Source: an uncultured delta proteobacterium (GTDB lineage: Bacteria > Myxococcota_A > UBA9160 > JAFDET01). Taken from it: DNA of 64,000 bases. This document shows positions 36,055 through 44,595 of the stretch, one piece after another (the first letter of the stretch is position 1; every line of letters starts with the position of its first letter). Both the position numbers and the translations under genes were made by a program. Location of the stretch: NCBI GenBank assembly GCA_947259215.1, contig CAMYLJ010000010.1, forward strand, positions 73,891 through 137,890, written 5' to 3'. The notes below the pieces were generated by a model. The model was not told the origin of the DNA and made no database searches. It saw only the letters and a list, made by a program, of their open reading frames with translations.

Positions 36055-37086
36055 TCAGGGCTCCACGTCGCGAGGCCGGACGGCGTAGAAGAGGCAGTCG
36101 GCCGACGCCACGTCGGAGTCCGTGGTCATCATGATCGGCACCAGGTCGCGGGCGATCTCGAGCCGGCCCTCGCGCTCGCGGAAGAACTCGCGCGACACGT
36201 CCGAGCCGTTGGCGCCGTGGGCCTCGAGCGGCCAGCTCGCCGGGTCGCGCAGCCAGCCGACCGGCGTGCCCGGAGCCACCGCCTGGAAGTTGTGCCGGTC
36301 GATGTCGCCGGCCACGGTGAGATCTGCGTCGGGCCGCGGGCCGCCCTCGCCGAACGCCACCCGCACGCCGTCCCGCAGGCACACGCGGACGGGCTCGTGC
36401 AGGATCACCAGGTGGCGTCCGGGCTTGGTCGGGAGCTCGGGCGTCGCGAAGAACGCGTCGAGCACGGCGCGGGCCGTGGCGTCCGCCGCCGGGTCGCCGG
36501 CGCGACCGCACTCCAGGGTCAGTCCCGGGAAGTCGCCCTCGGTCGCCTCGATCAGGGTGCCCAGGTGGAGATCGCAGTGGATGAAGCGCTCCGCGAAGAG
36601 CGCCGCCAGCGCCAGCCGCTCCGGATCGATGCGGGTGGCCACGGCGTAGGGCGGGTTGTGCCCGGTGTTGTTGTGGACGTCGACGAGCGCCTCGCAGCCC
36701 GCGTCGCGCAGGGCGGCGAGCATCGCCTCGGCCAGGGCCCCTTCCGCTTCGAGGAACGGTGGATGGAAGCAGCGGTTCAGGTCCCGCTCGCCGGGCAGCA
36801 TGCGGTGGGCGAAGCCCGGCCCGGCGCGGGCGGCAGCGACGGAGCCGACGAGACACAGCGCGTCGACGGCGGGCTCGGGACCGTCGCGCAGCCAGCCGTG
36901 GAGCCCGCGGAGGCCCGACGGCTCGTTGCCGTGCAGAAGGGTCGTGAAGGCGCGTGCGCGCGAGCGATCGCGACCCGGCACGCGCAGCAGGGTCGGCCCG
37001 TGGAGCGATGCCAGGAACGCCTCGGGCGTGGCGGGCAGCGAGTCCGGCGGCGGCGCCTCGATCCGGTGCAGCGGTGCCCGGCTCAC
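36055..37086 (-). CDS. Succinylglutamate desuccinylase/aspartoacylase-family metalloprotein
   Basis: A zinc carboxypeptidase-like protein of 343 residues. Zinc ligands are H52 and E55 in LLHGNEPSG and H138 in DVHNNTG; the arginine motif GERDLNRCF (99-107) and the late glutamate in GLTLECG complete the AstE/aspartoacylase signature. It cleaves an amide or peptide bond of an acylated amino acid by family. It starts at a GTG overlapping the GCS2 ligase stop, so the ligase and the hydrolase are made together. A C-terminal domain of about 120 residues follows the catalytic part. Confidence 0.87.
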   Translation of the reverse strand: MSRAPLHRIEAPPPDSLPATPEAFLASLHGPTLLRVPGRDRSRARAFTTLLHGNEPSGLRGLHGWLRDGPEPAVDALCLVGSVAAARAGPGFAHRMLPGERDLNRCFHPPFLEAEGALAEAMLAALRDAGCEALVDVHNNTGHNPPYAVATRIDPERLALAALFAERFIHCDLHLGTLIEATEGDFPGLTLECGRAGDPAADATARAVLDAFFATPELPTKPGRHLVILHEPVRVCLRDGVRVAFGEGGPRPDADLTVAGDIDRHNFQAVAPGTPVGWLRDPASWPLEAHGANGSDVSREFFREREGRLEIARDLVPIMMTTDSDVASADCLFYAVRPRDVEP

Positions 37087-38624
37087 GGCCGCTCCTTCGG
37101 CCAGGTGTGTACCGGCTCGCCCGACGCCGAGTGCGCCTGGTAGCGCTCCACCATCGCGGCCAGCGCCTCGTCCCGCGAGCCGTGGGCCTCGAACGCCTCG
37201 ACGGTGTCGCGCTGCCAGCGCGAGCCGGTCTGGCCCGTGTCGGTGCGGGCGGCGATCACCGCCAGCAGCTCCCGTGCCTCGTCGGTGTCCACCCCCGCGC
37301 TCTCCAGGCCCGCCTGCGCCACCGGCAGCAGGCGGTGGATCAAGGTGCCGGCGCGCACGGGCTGGGGCGAGGGCGGAATCCGCGAGGGCCAGAGCAGCAT
37401 GGCCTCGAGGCCGTGCTGCGCCGCCCGGTAGAAGTTGCGCTCGGCGTGCACGAAGGGAAGCGCCGTCGTCATCCAGTTCACCTGCTCGCGCAGGCCGAAG
37501 ACGAGGCCCACCGCGAAGGCCATGTTGGCCTGCATGTCCAGCAGCGAGGGGCCCGACGGCAGGCAGCGCAGCTCGATGCGCAGGTGTCCCCCGCCCTTGG
37601 GGTCGTAGATCGCGCGGTTCCAGCGCCACACCGTGCCGTGGTGCAGGCGCACCTCGCGCAGCTCGGGGACGCCGCCGGCGCGCACGCAGGCCAGGGCGTC
37701 CTCGTGGCCCGCGATCGGCAGCAATGGCGCGTGCAGCGCCGCGGTCTCGGCGAAGAGCTCGAGCGCGCCCTCGCGCACCCAGCCGTTGCCGAAGGAGACG
37801 CGCGCCGGGCGCCAGGCCTCCGACACCTCGTCGCGCTCGTCCACCGCCTGCTTGAAGAGCGCGATCCGGGTCTCCTCCCACAGGCCGTGGCGCAGGAAGA
37901 AGGGCGAGTTGCCCGCCACCGCCAGCAGCGGGGCACTCGCGATCTGGGCCGCGTTGTAGCTGTCGGCGAAGGCCGCGGGCTCGACGCGCAGGTGGATCTG
38001 CATCGACGTGTTGGCGCCCTCGAAGGTGACGTCGTCGCAGGTGATGGAGAGCGGGTCGTTGCCGTCGATCTCCACGTCGAAGCGTGAGTGGCGCAGGTGC
38101 CGGATGCCCTTGGAGAGGGCGCGGTAGCGCGGCAGATCGGTCATGGCGTCGGACTGCACGTCGGCCGGGCCGAGGGTCGGCAGGATCCCGATCGGCAGCG
38201 GCCGCCCGCCGTGGGGCTCCGCCGCCCGGCCCACGCACTCCAGCAGCTCGCGGAACTGATCCCCCAGGCACGCGAACGGGCGGCCGGCCACCCGGCACGG
38301 GTGGGTCATGAACTCCAGGTTGAAGCGGTTCAGCTCCACCGTGACGCGGGGATCGCCGCATGCCTCCACGACCTCGAGGTTTCGCAGCACGGGGCGGCTG
38401 CCCGGTCCCACCAGGCAGAGCTCGAGCTCGGCGCCCAGCGAGGGCGGGCCCGCGCCGAAGCCGGGGCGGGCGAGCAGCTCCGCCAGGGCCCGCAGGCCCC
38501 GCTCGAGCTGGTTGCCGAAGGCCCGGTAGTCCTCGGGCTCGAAGGATTCCTTGTCGATCTCGAGGCCCATGGTCGGGTCTGGAGATAGCACCGGGGCGCG
38601 TTCTCGGAAGGTCCGAGAGCTCAT
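37083..38624 (-). CDS. Glutamate-cysteine ligase-like amide ligase (GCS2 family)
   Basis: A carboxylate-amine ligase of the GCS2 (YbdK-like) fold, 513 residues from the ATG at 38624. Family blocks are GAELELCLV (nucleotide/metal acidic strand), VTVELNRFNLEFMTHP, DVTFEGANTSMQIHLR and HLRIELRCLPSGPS. The conserved family N-terminus (MGLEIDKESF) begins at an internal ATG at 38570. The upstream ATG has a GGGGAG ribosome site and is reported here. It joins an amino acid or amine to glutamate or another carboxylate, and is co-translated with an aspartoacylase-like hydrolase. The acceptor is unknown. Confidence 0.84.
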   Translation of the reverse strand: MSSRTFRERAPVLSPDPTMGLEIDKESFEPEDYRAFGNQLERGLRALAELLARPGFGAGPPSLGAELELCLVGPGSRPVLRNLEVVEACGDPRVTVELNRFNLEFMTHPCRVAGRPFACLGDQFRELLECVGRAAEPHGGRPLPIGILPTLGPADVQSDAMTDLPRYRALSKGIRHLRHSRFDVEIDGNDPLSITCDDVTFEGANTSMQIHLRVEPAAFADSYNAAQIASAPLLAVAGNSPFFLRHGLWEETRIALFKQAVDERDEVSEAWRPARVSFGNGWVREGALELFAETAALHAPLLPIAGHEDALACVRAGGVPELREVRLHHGTVWRWNRAIYDPKGGGHLRIELRCLPSGPSLLDMQANMAFAVGLVFGLREQVNWMTTALPFVHAERNFYRAAQHGLEAMLLWPSRIPPSPQPVRAGTLIHRLLPVAQAGLESAGVDTDEARELLAVIAARTDTGQTGSRWQRDTVEAFEAHGSRDEALAAMVERYQAHSASGEPVHTWPKERP

Positions 38625-38641
38625 CCCAACTCCCCGCGGGT

Positions 38642-38681
38642 GTATCACATTGTGATTGACCTGAATCACAGTCCGTGATAC
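38642..38681. promoter_or_regulatory. Paired dyad operators between the GCS2 ligase and RHH genes
   Basis: Two inverted repeats lie 22 bp apart centre to centre, about two helical turns. Site 1 is ATCACA-T-TGTGAT at 38644-38656. Site 2 is ATCAC-5-GTGAT at 38665-38679. The outer edges also pair (GTATCAC at 38642-38648 with GTGATAC at 38675-38681). The region is AT-rich against a GC-rich background and sits between divergent starts at 38624 and 38692. Tandem half-sites are what ribbon-helix-helix repressors usually bind, and the adjacent gene encodes one. Confidence 0.65.
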
Positions 38682-38691
38682 ATGGTGATCC

Positions 38692-39309
38692 ATGAGCCAT
38701 CACGACTTCGAGCGCAGGCAGCGCGACCGCGAGGAGCGGCAGCGCGAACGGGCGGAGCGCCAGCGCGAACGAGCCCGACGGCGGGCGGAGCGCGAGCGCC
38801 ATCACGGCGAGCGGAAGGAGAAGGTCTTGCACACGCGCATCTCCGAGCAGCTTTCGGACGACATCCGCCGCATGGCGGAGGAGCTTCGGGTGCCGGTCTC
38901 CAACCTGGTGCGCAACGTTCTCGAGGAGACGTTCAGCGTGGTGGAGACCGTCAGCGAGAACGTGGGCGAGCTGCTGGAGGAGGTGCTGGACGAGACCGAG
39001 GTGGCGCGCAGCCGCTACCGTGGCCGCCGCCGGCGGCACCGCCGACACTGGCACCACGACGAGGCGGGCCCCGTGGATGCGGAGGAGGCAGCCGATGCCG
39101 CCGAGGCGGCCGACGCCGAGCCGGACGCGGCGCCCCGGCCGGAATTCCCGGACGTCCTGGGCTGGCAGCCGCTGCTGCTGAACCGCGACGCCGACTGCGG
39201 CGACTGCGGTCGCGGCGTGCCCCGGGGCGAGCGCGCCTTCGTCGGCGTGGGCGCCCAGGGCCTCTCCTCCACGGTCCTGTGCCGGGAGTGCACGGAGGCT
39301 CGGGGCTAG
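38692..39309 (+). CDS. Ribbon-helix-helix protein with C-terminal zinc ribbon
   Basis: A 205-residue protein with three parts. Residues 1-43 are a highly charged Arg/Glu helix. Residues about 44-80 form a ribbon-helix-helix DNA-binding unit (strand KVLHTRI, helices SEQLSDDIRRMAEEL and VSNLVRNVLEE). After an acidic alanine-rich linker there is a zinc ribbon with C169-x2-C172 and C197-x2-C200. It starts only 11 bp from the dyad operators, so it probably represses itself and the divergent GCS2 ligase/aspartoacylase genes. I do not recognise this domain combination as a named family. Confidence 0.75.
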   Translation: MSHHDFERRQRDREERQRERAERQRERARRRAERERHHGERKEKVLHTRISEQLSDDIRRMAEELRVPVSNLVRNVLEETFSVVETVSENVGELLEEVLDETEVARSRYRGRRRRHRRHWHHDEAGPVDAEEAADAAEAADAEPDAAPRPEFPDVLGWQPLLLNRDADCGDCGRGVPRGERAFVGVGAQGLSSTVLCRECTEARG

Positions 39310-39415
39310 CCGCGGCGGGCGCCACCGCGCGCGAGCCACCTGCCACCCCCGGCGCGGTCGGGCCCCTCCGAGCGGCCGGGCGCTACACTCCCACATTCGC
39401 AAGGAGAACGTGCGG

Positions 39416-40588
39416 ATGCGCCGAGTCGCGGCGGTGGCCGTCTTTCTCACGCTCCTGTCCGGGGTCGTGGTGGGCGGCCACCTCTACATCCTCCAACGCC
39501 TGGTGGACGAGCCTGGCCTGCCGGAGCCCTGGCGGGGCTGGGCCGCGGCCGCGGTGACCCTGCTGGCCGCCAGCCTGGTGCTCCAGCCGATCTCCGAGCG
39601 CCTGCTGCGCCCGCCGATCTCGCGGCTCCTCGCCTGGCCCGCCGCCCTCTGGATGGGCTTCGCCTTCCTGCTGCTGATCCTGCTGGCAGCGACGGACCTG
39701 ATCCTCGGTCTGGGTGGGGCCGCCGCCTGGGCGGCCGGCGCCGAGGCCCCCGATCCCGTGGCGGCTGCGCGCACCCGGGCGGGCGCGGTGCTGCTGGTGG
39801 CGCTCCTCGCCGGTGCGGCCGGCGTGCGCGGCGCCCTGCGACCGCCGCGAGTGCGCCGGGTCGAGATCCTGCTGGCGCGCTGGCCCCGCGCCCTCGACGG
39901 CCTGCGCATCGTGCAGATCTCGGACATCCACATCGGCCCGCTGCTCGACGGCGCCTTCGCGCGCACGCTGACGGAGCAAGTGAACGCGCTCCAGCCGGAT
40001 CTGGTGGCCGTGACCGGCGACCTGGTGGACGGAAGCGTGCGCAGCGTGGGCGATCAGGTGGAGCCCTTCGCGGACCTGCGCGCGCGCCACGGCGTCTTCT
40101 TCGTGACCGGCAACCACGACCACTACTCCGGGGCGCGCTCCTGGGTCGGGCGCGTGCAGGAGCTCGGCATGCGCCCGCTGCGCAACGAGCACGTCGCGAT
40201 CGAGCACGGGGACGGCGTCTTCGACCTGGCGGGCGTGGACGACCACCACGGCTCCTGGGTGAGTCCCGACGGCGGCGAGGATCTGGACGCGGCGCTGTCC
40301 GAGCGCGATCCCGCGCGCCCGTGCGTGCTCCTGGCCCACGATCCGTCCACCTTCAAGCGTGCGGCCGGGCGCGTGGACCTCCAGCTCTCCGGCCACACCC
40401 ACGGTGGGCAGATCTGGCCCTTCAAGTACCTGGTCAAGCTGGCGGTGCCCTTCGTGGCCGGGCTCTACGAGCGTGACGGGTCGCGGCTGTACGTGAGCTG
40501 CGGGACGGGCTTCTGGGGACCGCCGATGCGGATCGGCGCCCCCGCCGAGATCACGGAGATCACGCTGCGCGCCGGCGCCGAGGCCTGA
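39416..40588 (+). CDS. Membrane-anchored metallophosphoesterase
   Basis: A calcineurin-like phosphoesterase of 390 residues. The N-terminal 140 residues hold four membrane segments. The catalytic domain then shows the full metal-ligand series ISDIHIG, GDLVDG, GNHDH, and SGHTHGGQIWP. This is the YkuE/YaeI type; the B. subtilis and E. coli relatives act on membrane lipids or have unknown substrates. The ATG at 39416 sits 9 bp after an AAGGAG site and is preferred to the GTG two codons upstream. DAHP synthase follows after 2 bp. Confidence 0.89.
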   Translation: MRRVAAVAVFLTLLSGVVVGGHLYILQRLVDEPGLPEPWRGWAAAAVTLLAASLVLQPISERLLRPPISRLLAWPAALWMGFAFLLLILLAATDLILGLGGAAAWAAGAEAPDPVAAARTRAGAVLLVALLAGAAGVRGALRPPRVRRVEILLARWPRALDGLRIVQISDIHIGPLLDGAFARTLTEQVNALQPDLVAVTGDLVDGSVRSVGDQVEPFADLRARHGVFFVTGNHDHYSGARSWVGRVQELGMRPLRNEHVAIEHGDGVFDLAGVDDHHGSWVSPDGGEDLDAALSERDPARPCVLLAHDPSTFKRAAGRVDLQLSGHTHGGQIWPFKYLVKLAVPFVAGLYERDGSRLYVSCGTGFWGPPMRIGAPAEITEITLRAGAEA

Positions 40589-40590
40589 GC

Positions 40591-41658
40591 ATGCTGTACC
40601 AGACCGACGACCTGCGCATCCAGAACATCCGGCCGCTGCTGCCGCCGGCCATCCTGATGGAGGAGCTCCCGATCACGGAGAAGAGCTCCACCACCATCGC
40701 CGAGGGCCGCAACCAGGCGGCGGCCATCCTGCACGGGAGCGACGACCGGCTGCTGGTGGTGGTCGGGCCCTGCTCGATCCACGATCCCGAGGCGGCCGTC
40801 GAGTATGGCGAGCGGCTCCACGCCCTGGCCGACGAGCTGGCGGGCGACCTGCTGCTCTTCATGCGCGTCTACTTCGAGAAGCCGCGCACCACCGTGGGCT
40901 GGAAGGGGCTGATCAACGACCCGAACCTGGACGAGAGCTTCGTGATCAACGAGGGCCTGCGACACGCCCGCGGTCTGCTCTGCCGGCTCGGAGAGCTGGG
41001 TCTTCCGGCGGGCTGCGAGTTCCTGGACCCGATCACGCCCCAGTTCATCGCAGACCTGGTCTCCTGGGGCGCCATCGGTGCGCGCACGTCCGAGAGCCAG
41101 GTGCACCGGGAGCTGGCCTCGGGACTGTCCATGCCGGTGGGCTTCAAGAACGCCACCGACGGCGGCGTCCAGGCCGCCATCGACGGCATGGGCTCCGCGG
41201 CGCATCCCCACCACTTCCTGTCGGTCACGAAGCAGGGCGTCGCGGCGATTGTCGGCACCGCCGGGAACCCCGACACCCACGTCATCCTGCGCGGAGGCGC
41301 GAGCGGCCCCAATTACGACGCCGCCAGCCTCGAGGCCGTCGCGGATCAGCTCCGCGCCGTGAACCTGCCCCACCGCATGATGGTCGACTGCAGCCACGGC
41401 AACAGCCGCAAGGACCACGCGCGCCAGCCCGAGGTGGCCGGCGAGGTGGCCCGTCAGGTGGCCGCGGGAAGCGATCTCGTGATGGGCGTCATGCTCGAGA
41501 GCTTCCTGGTGGAGGGCCGCCAGGACATCCAGCCCGGTCGCGAGCTGACCCACGGACAGAGCGTGACCGACGCCTGCATGAACTGGGAGCACACCGTGCC
41601 CGTGCTCCAGCAGCTGGCCGACGCCGTCCGCAGCCGCCGCGCGGCCCGCGGCTCCTAA
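40591..41658 (+). CDS. aroF: 3-Deoxy-7-phosphoheptulonate synthase (DAHP synthase, class I-alpha)
   Basis: The first enzyme of the shikimate pathway, 355 residues, condensing phosphoenolpyruvate with erythrose-4-phosphate. Signatures of the AroFGH group are VVVGPCSIHDPEAA, MRVYFEKPRTTVGWKGL, GARTSESQVHRELASGL, GFKNATDG and MVDCSHGNSRK. Length is typical. The symbol is a family label; which amino acid inhibits it cannot be read from sequence. Its product ultimately feeds chorismate to the men operon at 2-11 kb. Confidence 0.95.
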   Translation: MLYQTDDLRIQNIRPLLPPAILMEELPITEKSSTTIAEGRNQAAAILHGSDDRLLVVVGPCSIHDPEAAVEYGERLHALADELAGDLLLFMRVYFEKPRTTVGWKGLINDPNLDESFVINEGLRHARGLLCRLGELGLPAGCEFLDPITPQFIADLVSWGAIGARTSESQVHRELASGLSMPVGFKNATDGGVQAAIDGMGSAAHPHHFLSVTKQGVAAIVGTAGNPDTHVILRGGASGPNYDAASLEAVADQLRAVNLPHRMMVDCSHGNSRKDHARQPEVAGEVARQVAAGSDLVMGVMLESFLVEGRQDIQPGRELTHGQSVTDACMNWEHTVPVLQQLADAVRSRRAARGS

Positions 41659-41674
41659 GGACAGACGCCGCCGC

Positions 41675-43567
41675 GTGGTGGCCCGCGTGCGACGCGTCCT
41701 GCTCGTGGCCATGGGGGGGCTGGGGCTCCTCCTCGTGGTCGCGCCGAAGCCGTGGAGTGCCACGACCGGCCCGGGGTTCTTCGCGACCCCGGAGCGCAGC
41801 ATCGCGGAGACGGTGCTGGTGGCGGGCTGGTGGGCGGGCGTCGCCAACCTCGTGCTGCTGGCCGCGCTGTGGGGGACGGCCCGCCGCTGGCTCGCGCGGT
41901 CCTCGCCGCCGCGCCCCGGGCCGGCGCCGCCGCGGGTCGGTCGCGCGTTCGTCGCGCTGGTGCTCGCCGCCGTGGCGCTGGCCGCGGCGCTGCGCCTGCC
42001 CCTGGCCGGGAAGAGCCTCTGGTGGGACGAGCTCTGGTCGCTGAAGCGCGTCATGGTCGGCTACCACGAGCCGGACCCGGACGATCCGGAACAGCTGGTC
42101 TTCCACGCGGTGCGTCCCCACTGGACGCTCTGGCACTACAAGAAGCCCACCAACCACGTGCTGTACAGCGCGGCGGCGCGGGTCTCCAACGCGGGCTGGC
42201 GCCTCGCGACGGGTGCCGAGGCGGGCGCCTTCGACGAGCTGGCCCTGCGGCTGCCGGCGCTGCTGGCCAGCCTGCTGGCGGTTGCGGGCGTGGCGTTCCT
42301 GGCGCGCGAGTGGGGCTACCCGCGCGCCGGCGTGGCGGCGGCCTTCCTGCTGGCGCTCCACCCGTGGCACGTGCGTCACGGGAGCGAAGCGCGGGGCTAC
42401 GGCTTCGTGGTGCTGGGCACCATCGCCGCCTGCTGGCTGCTGACGCGCGCGCTGGCCAGCGACCGCTGGCGCTACTGGGGGCCCTACGCGGTCGTGGTGT
42501 GGCTGCTCTTCTGGACCCATCCCTTCACGGCCTATCTCTCGGGGTCGCTGGCCATCTTCGCCGGCGCGGGAATCGCCACGGCGCCGCGCGGGCGGCGGGC
42601 GGGCGGACTGGCGCGGCTCGCCGCGGTCCACGTGCTGGCGGCGGTGGCGGTGCTGGTCGTGATGGCGCCGAACCTGGCGCAGACGCCGCTCTTCACCGAC
42701 ATCAACGCGCCTTCGGCCGGGCGCGTGGTGCGGCCCGGGCAGGTGAAGATGGTGGTGGCGGGGCTCATGACCGGGCTCCCGCGCTCGAACCCGAAGCGCG
42801 AGCCCGACCGCGCGGGCTTTCCCAGCCTGCGCGACCGCGCCGAGGCGCACGCGTGGCTCACGCCCGTCGTCTACGCGGGCCTGCCGCTGCTGCTGGGGGT
42901 CGGGCTCTTCGGGGTCGTGCGCAGGCGCGGTCCCGGGCGCTGGGTCGCCCCGGGCCTGGTGGCGGCCGCGCCCCTGGCGCTGGGGGCAGCCTGGGTCGGA
43001 GATCAGTTCTTCCACCCGCGCTTCGTGATGTACGGGCTCGTGCCGGTGGCGCTGCTTCTTCCCATCGGGATCGAGACGCTGCTCGCCGCTGCGGCGCGCG
43101 GCCGGCCGCAGCGCGAACGGATCCTGGTCGTCGTCGGACTCGCCGCGGGTGTGGCGGCGTTCGCCGCCTTCGTGGCGGCCCAGGACGCGCTGCTGGTGCG
43201 CCGACCGATCGCCCCCATGCGCGACGCGGCGGCGCTGGCGCGCGGCGACGCCGGCGCTGCTCCGGGCGACCCCCTGCGCATCGGCTACGGCCTGGGCGGC
43301 GACCTGCTGCAGCTCTACGATCCGTGGATCGTGCACGTCTCGAGCGCCGAGGCCGTGGCGGAGCAGGTGGCCCGGGCGCGCGCCGAAGAGCGGCCCCTCT
43401 ACGTGATCTACGGCCATCCGGGTCACAACCGCACCCGCTTCGGCGACGGCTTCCGCTATCTGGACGACCCGGCGCTCTTCCAGGAGCTGGGTCGCTTCGA
43501 CGGCGTCGAGCCGCGCTTCACCTTCCGCGTGCTGCGCTACACGGGCGCCCCGCTGGACGCGTCGTGA
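41675..43567 (+). CDS. GT39-like membrane glycosyltransferase
   Basis: A 630-residue polytopic protein of the GT-C class with about 12 membrane helices. The first external loop carries the catalytic acidic pair in SLWWDELWSLKR, typical of ArnT/PMT-like enzymes using lipid-linked sugars. A large C-terminal soluble region (about 520-630) follows the last helix. It starts at tandem GTG codons (41675 and 41678). Its stop overlaps the SGNH gene, so it is the first gene of a three-gene surface-glycan unit. The acceptor is unknown. Confidence 0.84.
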   Translation: MVARVRRVLLVAMGGLGLLLVVAPKPWSATTGPGFFATPERSIAETVLVAGWWAGVANLVLLAALWGTARRWLARSSPPRPGPAPPRVGRAFVALVLAAVALAAALRLPLAGKSLWWDELWSLKRVMVGYHEPDPDDPEQLVFHAVRPHWTLWHYKKPTNHVLYSAAARVSNAGWRLATGAEAGAFDELALRLPALLASLLAVAGVAFLAREWGYPRAGVAAAFLLALHPWHVRHGSEARGYGFVVLGTIAACWLLTRALASDRWRYWGPYAVVVWLLFWTHPFTAYLSGSLAIFAGAGIATAPRGRRAGGLARLAAVHVLAAVAVLVVMAPNLAQTPLFTDINAPSAGRVVRPGQVKMVVAGLMTGLPRSNPKREPDRAGFPSLRDRAEAHAWLTPVVYAGLPLLLGVGLFGVVRRRGPGRWVAPGLVAAAPLALGAAWVGDQFFHPRFVMYGLVPVALLLPIGIETLLAAAARGRPQRERILVVVGLAAGVAAFAAFVAAQDALLVRRPIAPMRDAAALARGDAGAAPGDPLRIGYGLGGDLLQLYDPWIVHVSSAEAVAEQVARARAEERPLYVIYGHPGHNRTRFGDGFRYLDDPALFQELGRFDGVEPRFTFRVLRYTGAPLDAS

Positions 43568-44595
43568 GCGGACTCCTGGGACGACTCGCGCTCGCGCTGG
43601 CGGCGACCGCGTTCGCGCTCGGCCTGGGCGAGGCGTACCTGCGCGTCGCCGCTCCCGAGTGGGCGCCGCAGCACGCCGAGCGAGTGTTCTGGAGCCACGA
43701 CCCGCTCCTCGGCTGGGCGCATCGGCCCGGCGAGAGCGGCGTGCTGCGGCATCCGGACTTCGCGGTCGCGGTGACGATCAGCGCGCGGGGACTGCGCGAT
43801 CGCGACTACCCGCTGGAGCGCGTGCCGGGTCGCCGGCGCATGCTGGTGCTCGGCGACTCCTTCGCTTGGGGCTTCGGGGTCGAGCAGCGCGAGATCCTGT
43901 CGGAGCGCATCGAGGCGCGGCATCCGCAGTGGGAGATCATCAACGCGGGCGTGAGCGGCTACGGGACCGACCAGCAGCTGCTCTGGCTGCGCGAGCGCGG
44001 GCTGGCCTTCCGGCCCGACTGGGTGCTGCTCCTGCTGCACCCGAACGACGTGGACGACAACGCGGCGGCGCGCCGTTACGGCTACCCGAAGCCGCACTTC
44101 GTGCCAGGGCCCGACGGGCTCGAGCTCGCGGGTGTCCCGGTGCCGCCCCTCGGCTGGCGGGAACGCGCGCGGCGCTTCCTGAAACAGCGGTCCTACCTGT
44201 GGAACCGGGTGCAGCACCTGCGGCTCGTGAACGACGCGGCGGCCGCGGTGCCACCGGACCCGGCGCCGGCGAGCTTCGCCGTGACGGCCGCGCTGCTGGA
44301 GGCGCTCCACGAGCTGGTGGCGGCGAACGGCGCGCGCCTCGCCGTGGCGAGCACGCCGGGCGAGCCCTGGCTGCGCCGCGCCCTGGCCGACACCCTGGCG
44401 CCGCTCGGGGTGCCCTATCTTTCCCTCGACGACGCGTTCCGCGGCCAGCCGCGGGACGCGGTCAAGTTCGCCCACGACCCCCACTGGAACGCGGCGGGTC
44501 ACGCGCTGGCGGCCGACGCGGTGGAGGCGTTCCTGCAGACGCAGGGCATCCTCGCCGGCGCGGCTCTGGCGTCGCCGCAGCAGGAGTCCCCGTGA
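43564..44595 (+). CDS. SGNH-hydrolase-fold protein (possible glycan O-acylesterase/acyltransferase)
   Basis: A 343-residue protein with an N-terminal signal anchor (residues 1-25). Its SGNH-type catalytic blocks are MLVLGDSFAWGFG (Ser), NAGVSGYG (Gly), LLHPNDVDDN (Asn) and the C-terminal DPHWNAAGH (Asp and His). This arrangement is seen in extracytoplasmic O-acetyl-transfer or esterase domains such as AlgX-like proteins. The GTG start overlaps the GT39 stop and its own stop overlaps the GT2 start, suggesting that it decorates the same glycan. Confidence 0.84.
   Translation: MSGLLGRLALALAATAFALGLGEAYLRVAAPEWAPQHAERVFWSHDPLLGWAHRPGESGVLRHPDFAVAVTISARGLRDRDYPLERVPGRRRMLVLGDSFAWGFGVEQREILSERIEARHPQWEIINAGVSGYGTDQQLLWLRERGLAFRPDWVLLLLHPNDVDDNAAARRYGYPKPHFVPGPDGLELAGVPVPPLGWRERARRFLKQRSYLWNRVQHLRLVNDAAAAVPPDPAPASFAVTAALLEALHELVAANGARLAVASTPGEPWLRRALADTLAPLGVPYLSLDDAFRGQPRDAVKFAHDPHWNAAGHALAADAVEAFLQTQGILAGAALASPQQESP

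Noticed and set aside
38570-38693. GTG-type longer start of the GCS2 ligase at 38693
   Set aside because: The extension would run through the dyad operators, so it is regulatory DNA. The ATG at 38624 has a ribosome site and the family N-terminus starts at 38570.
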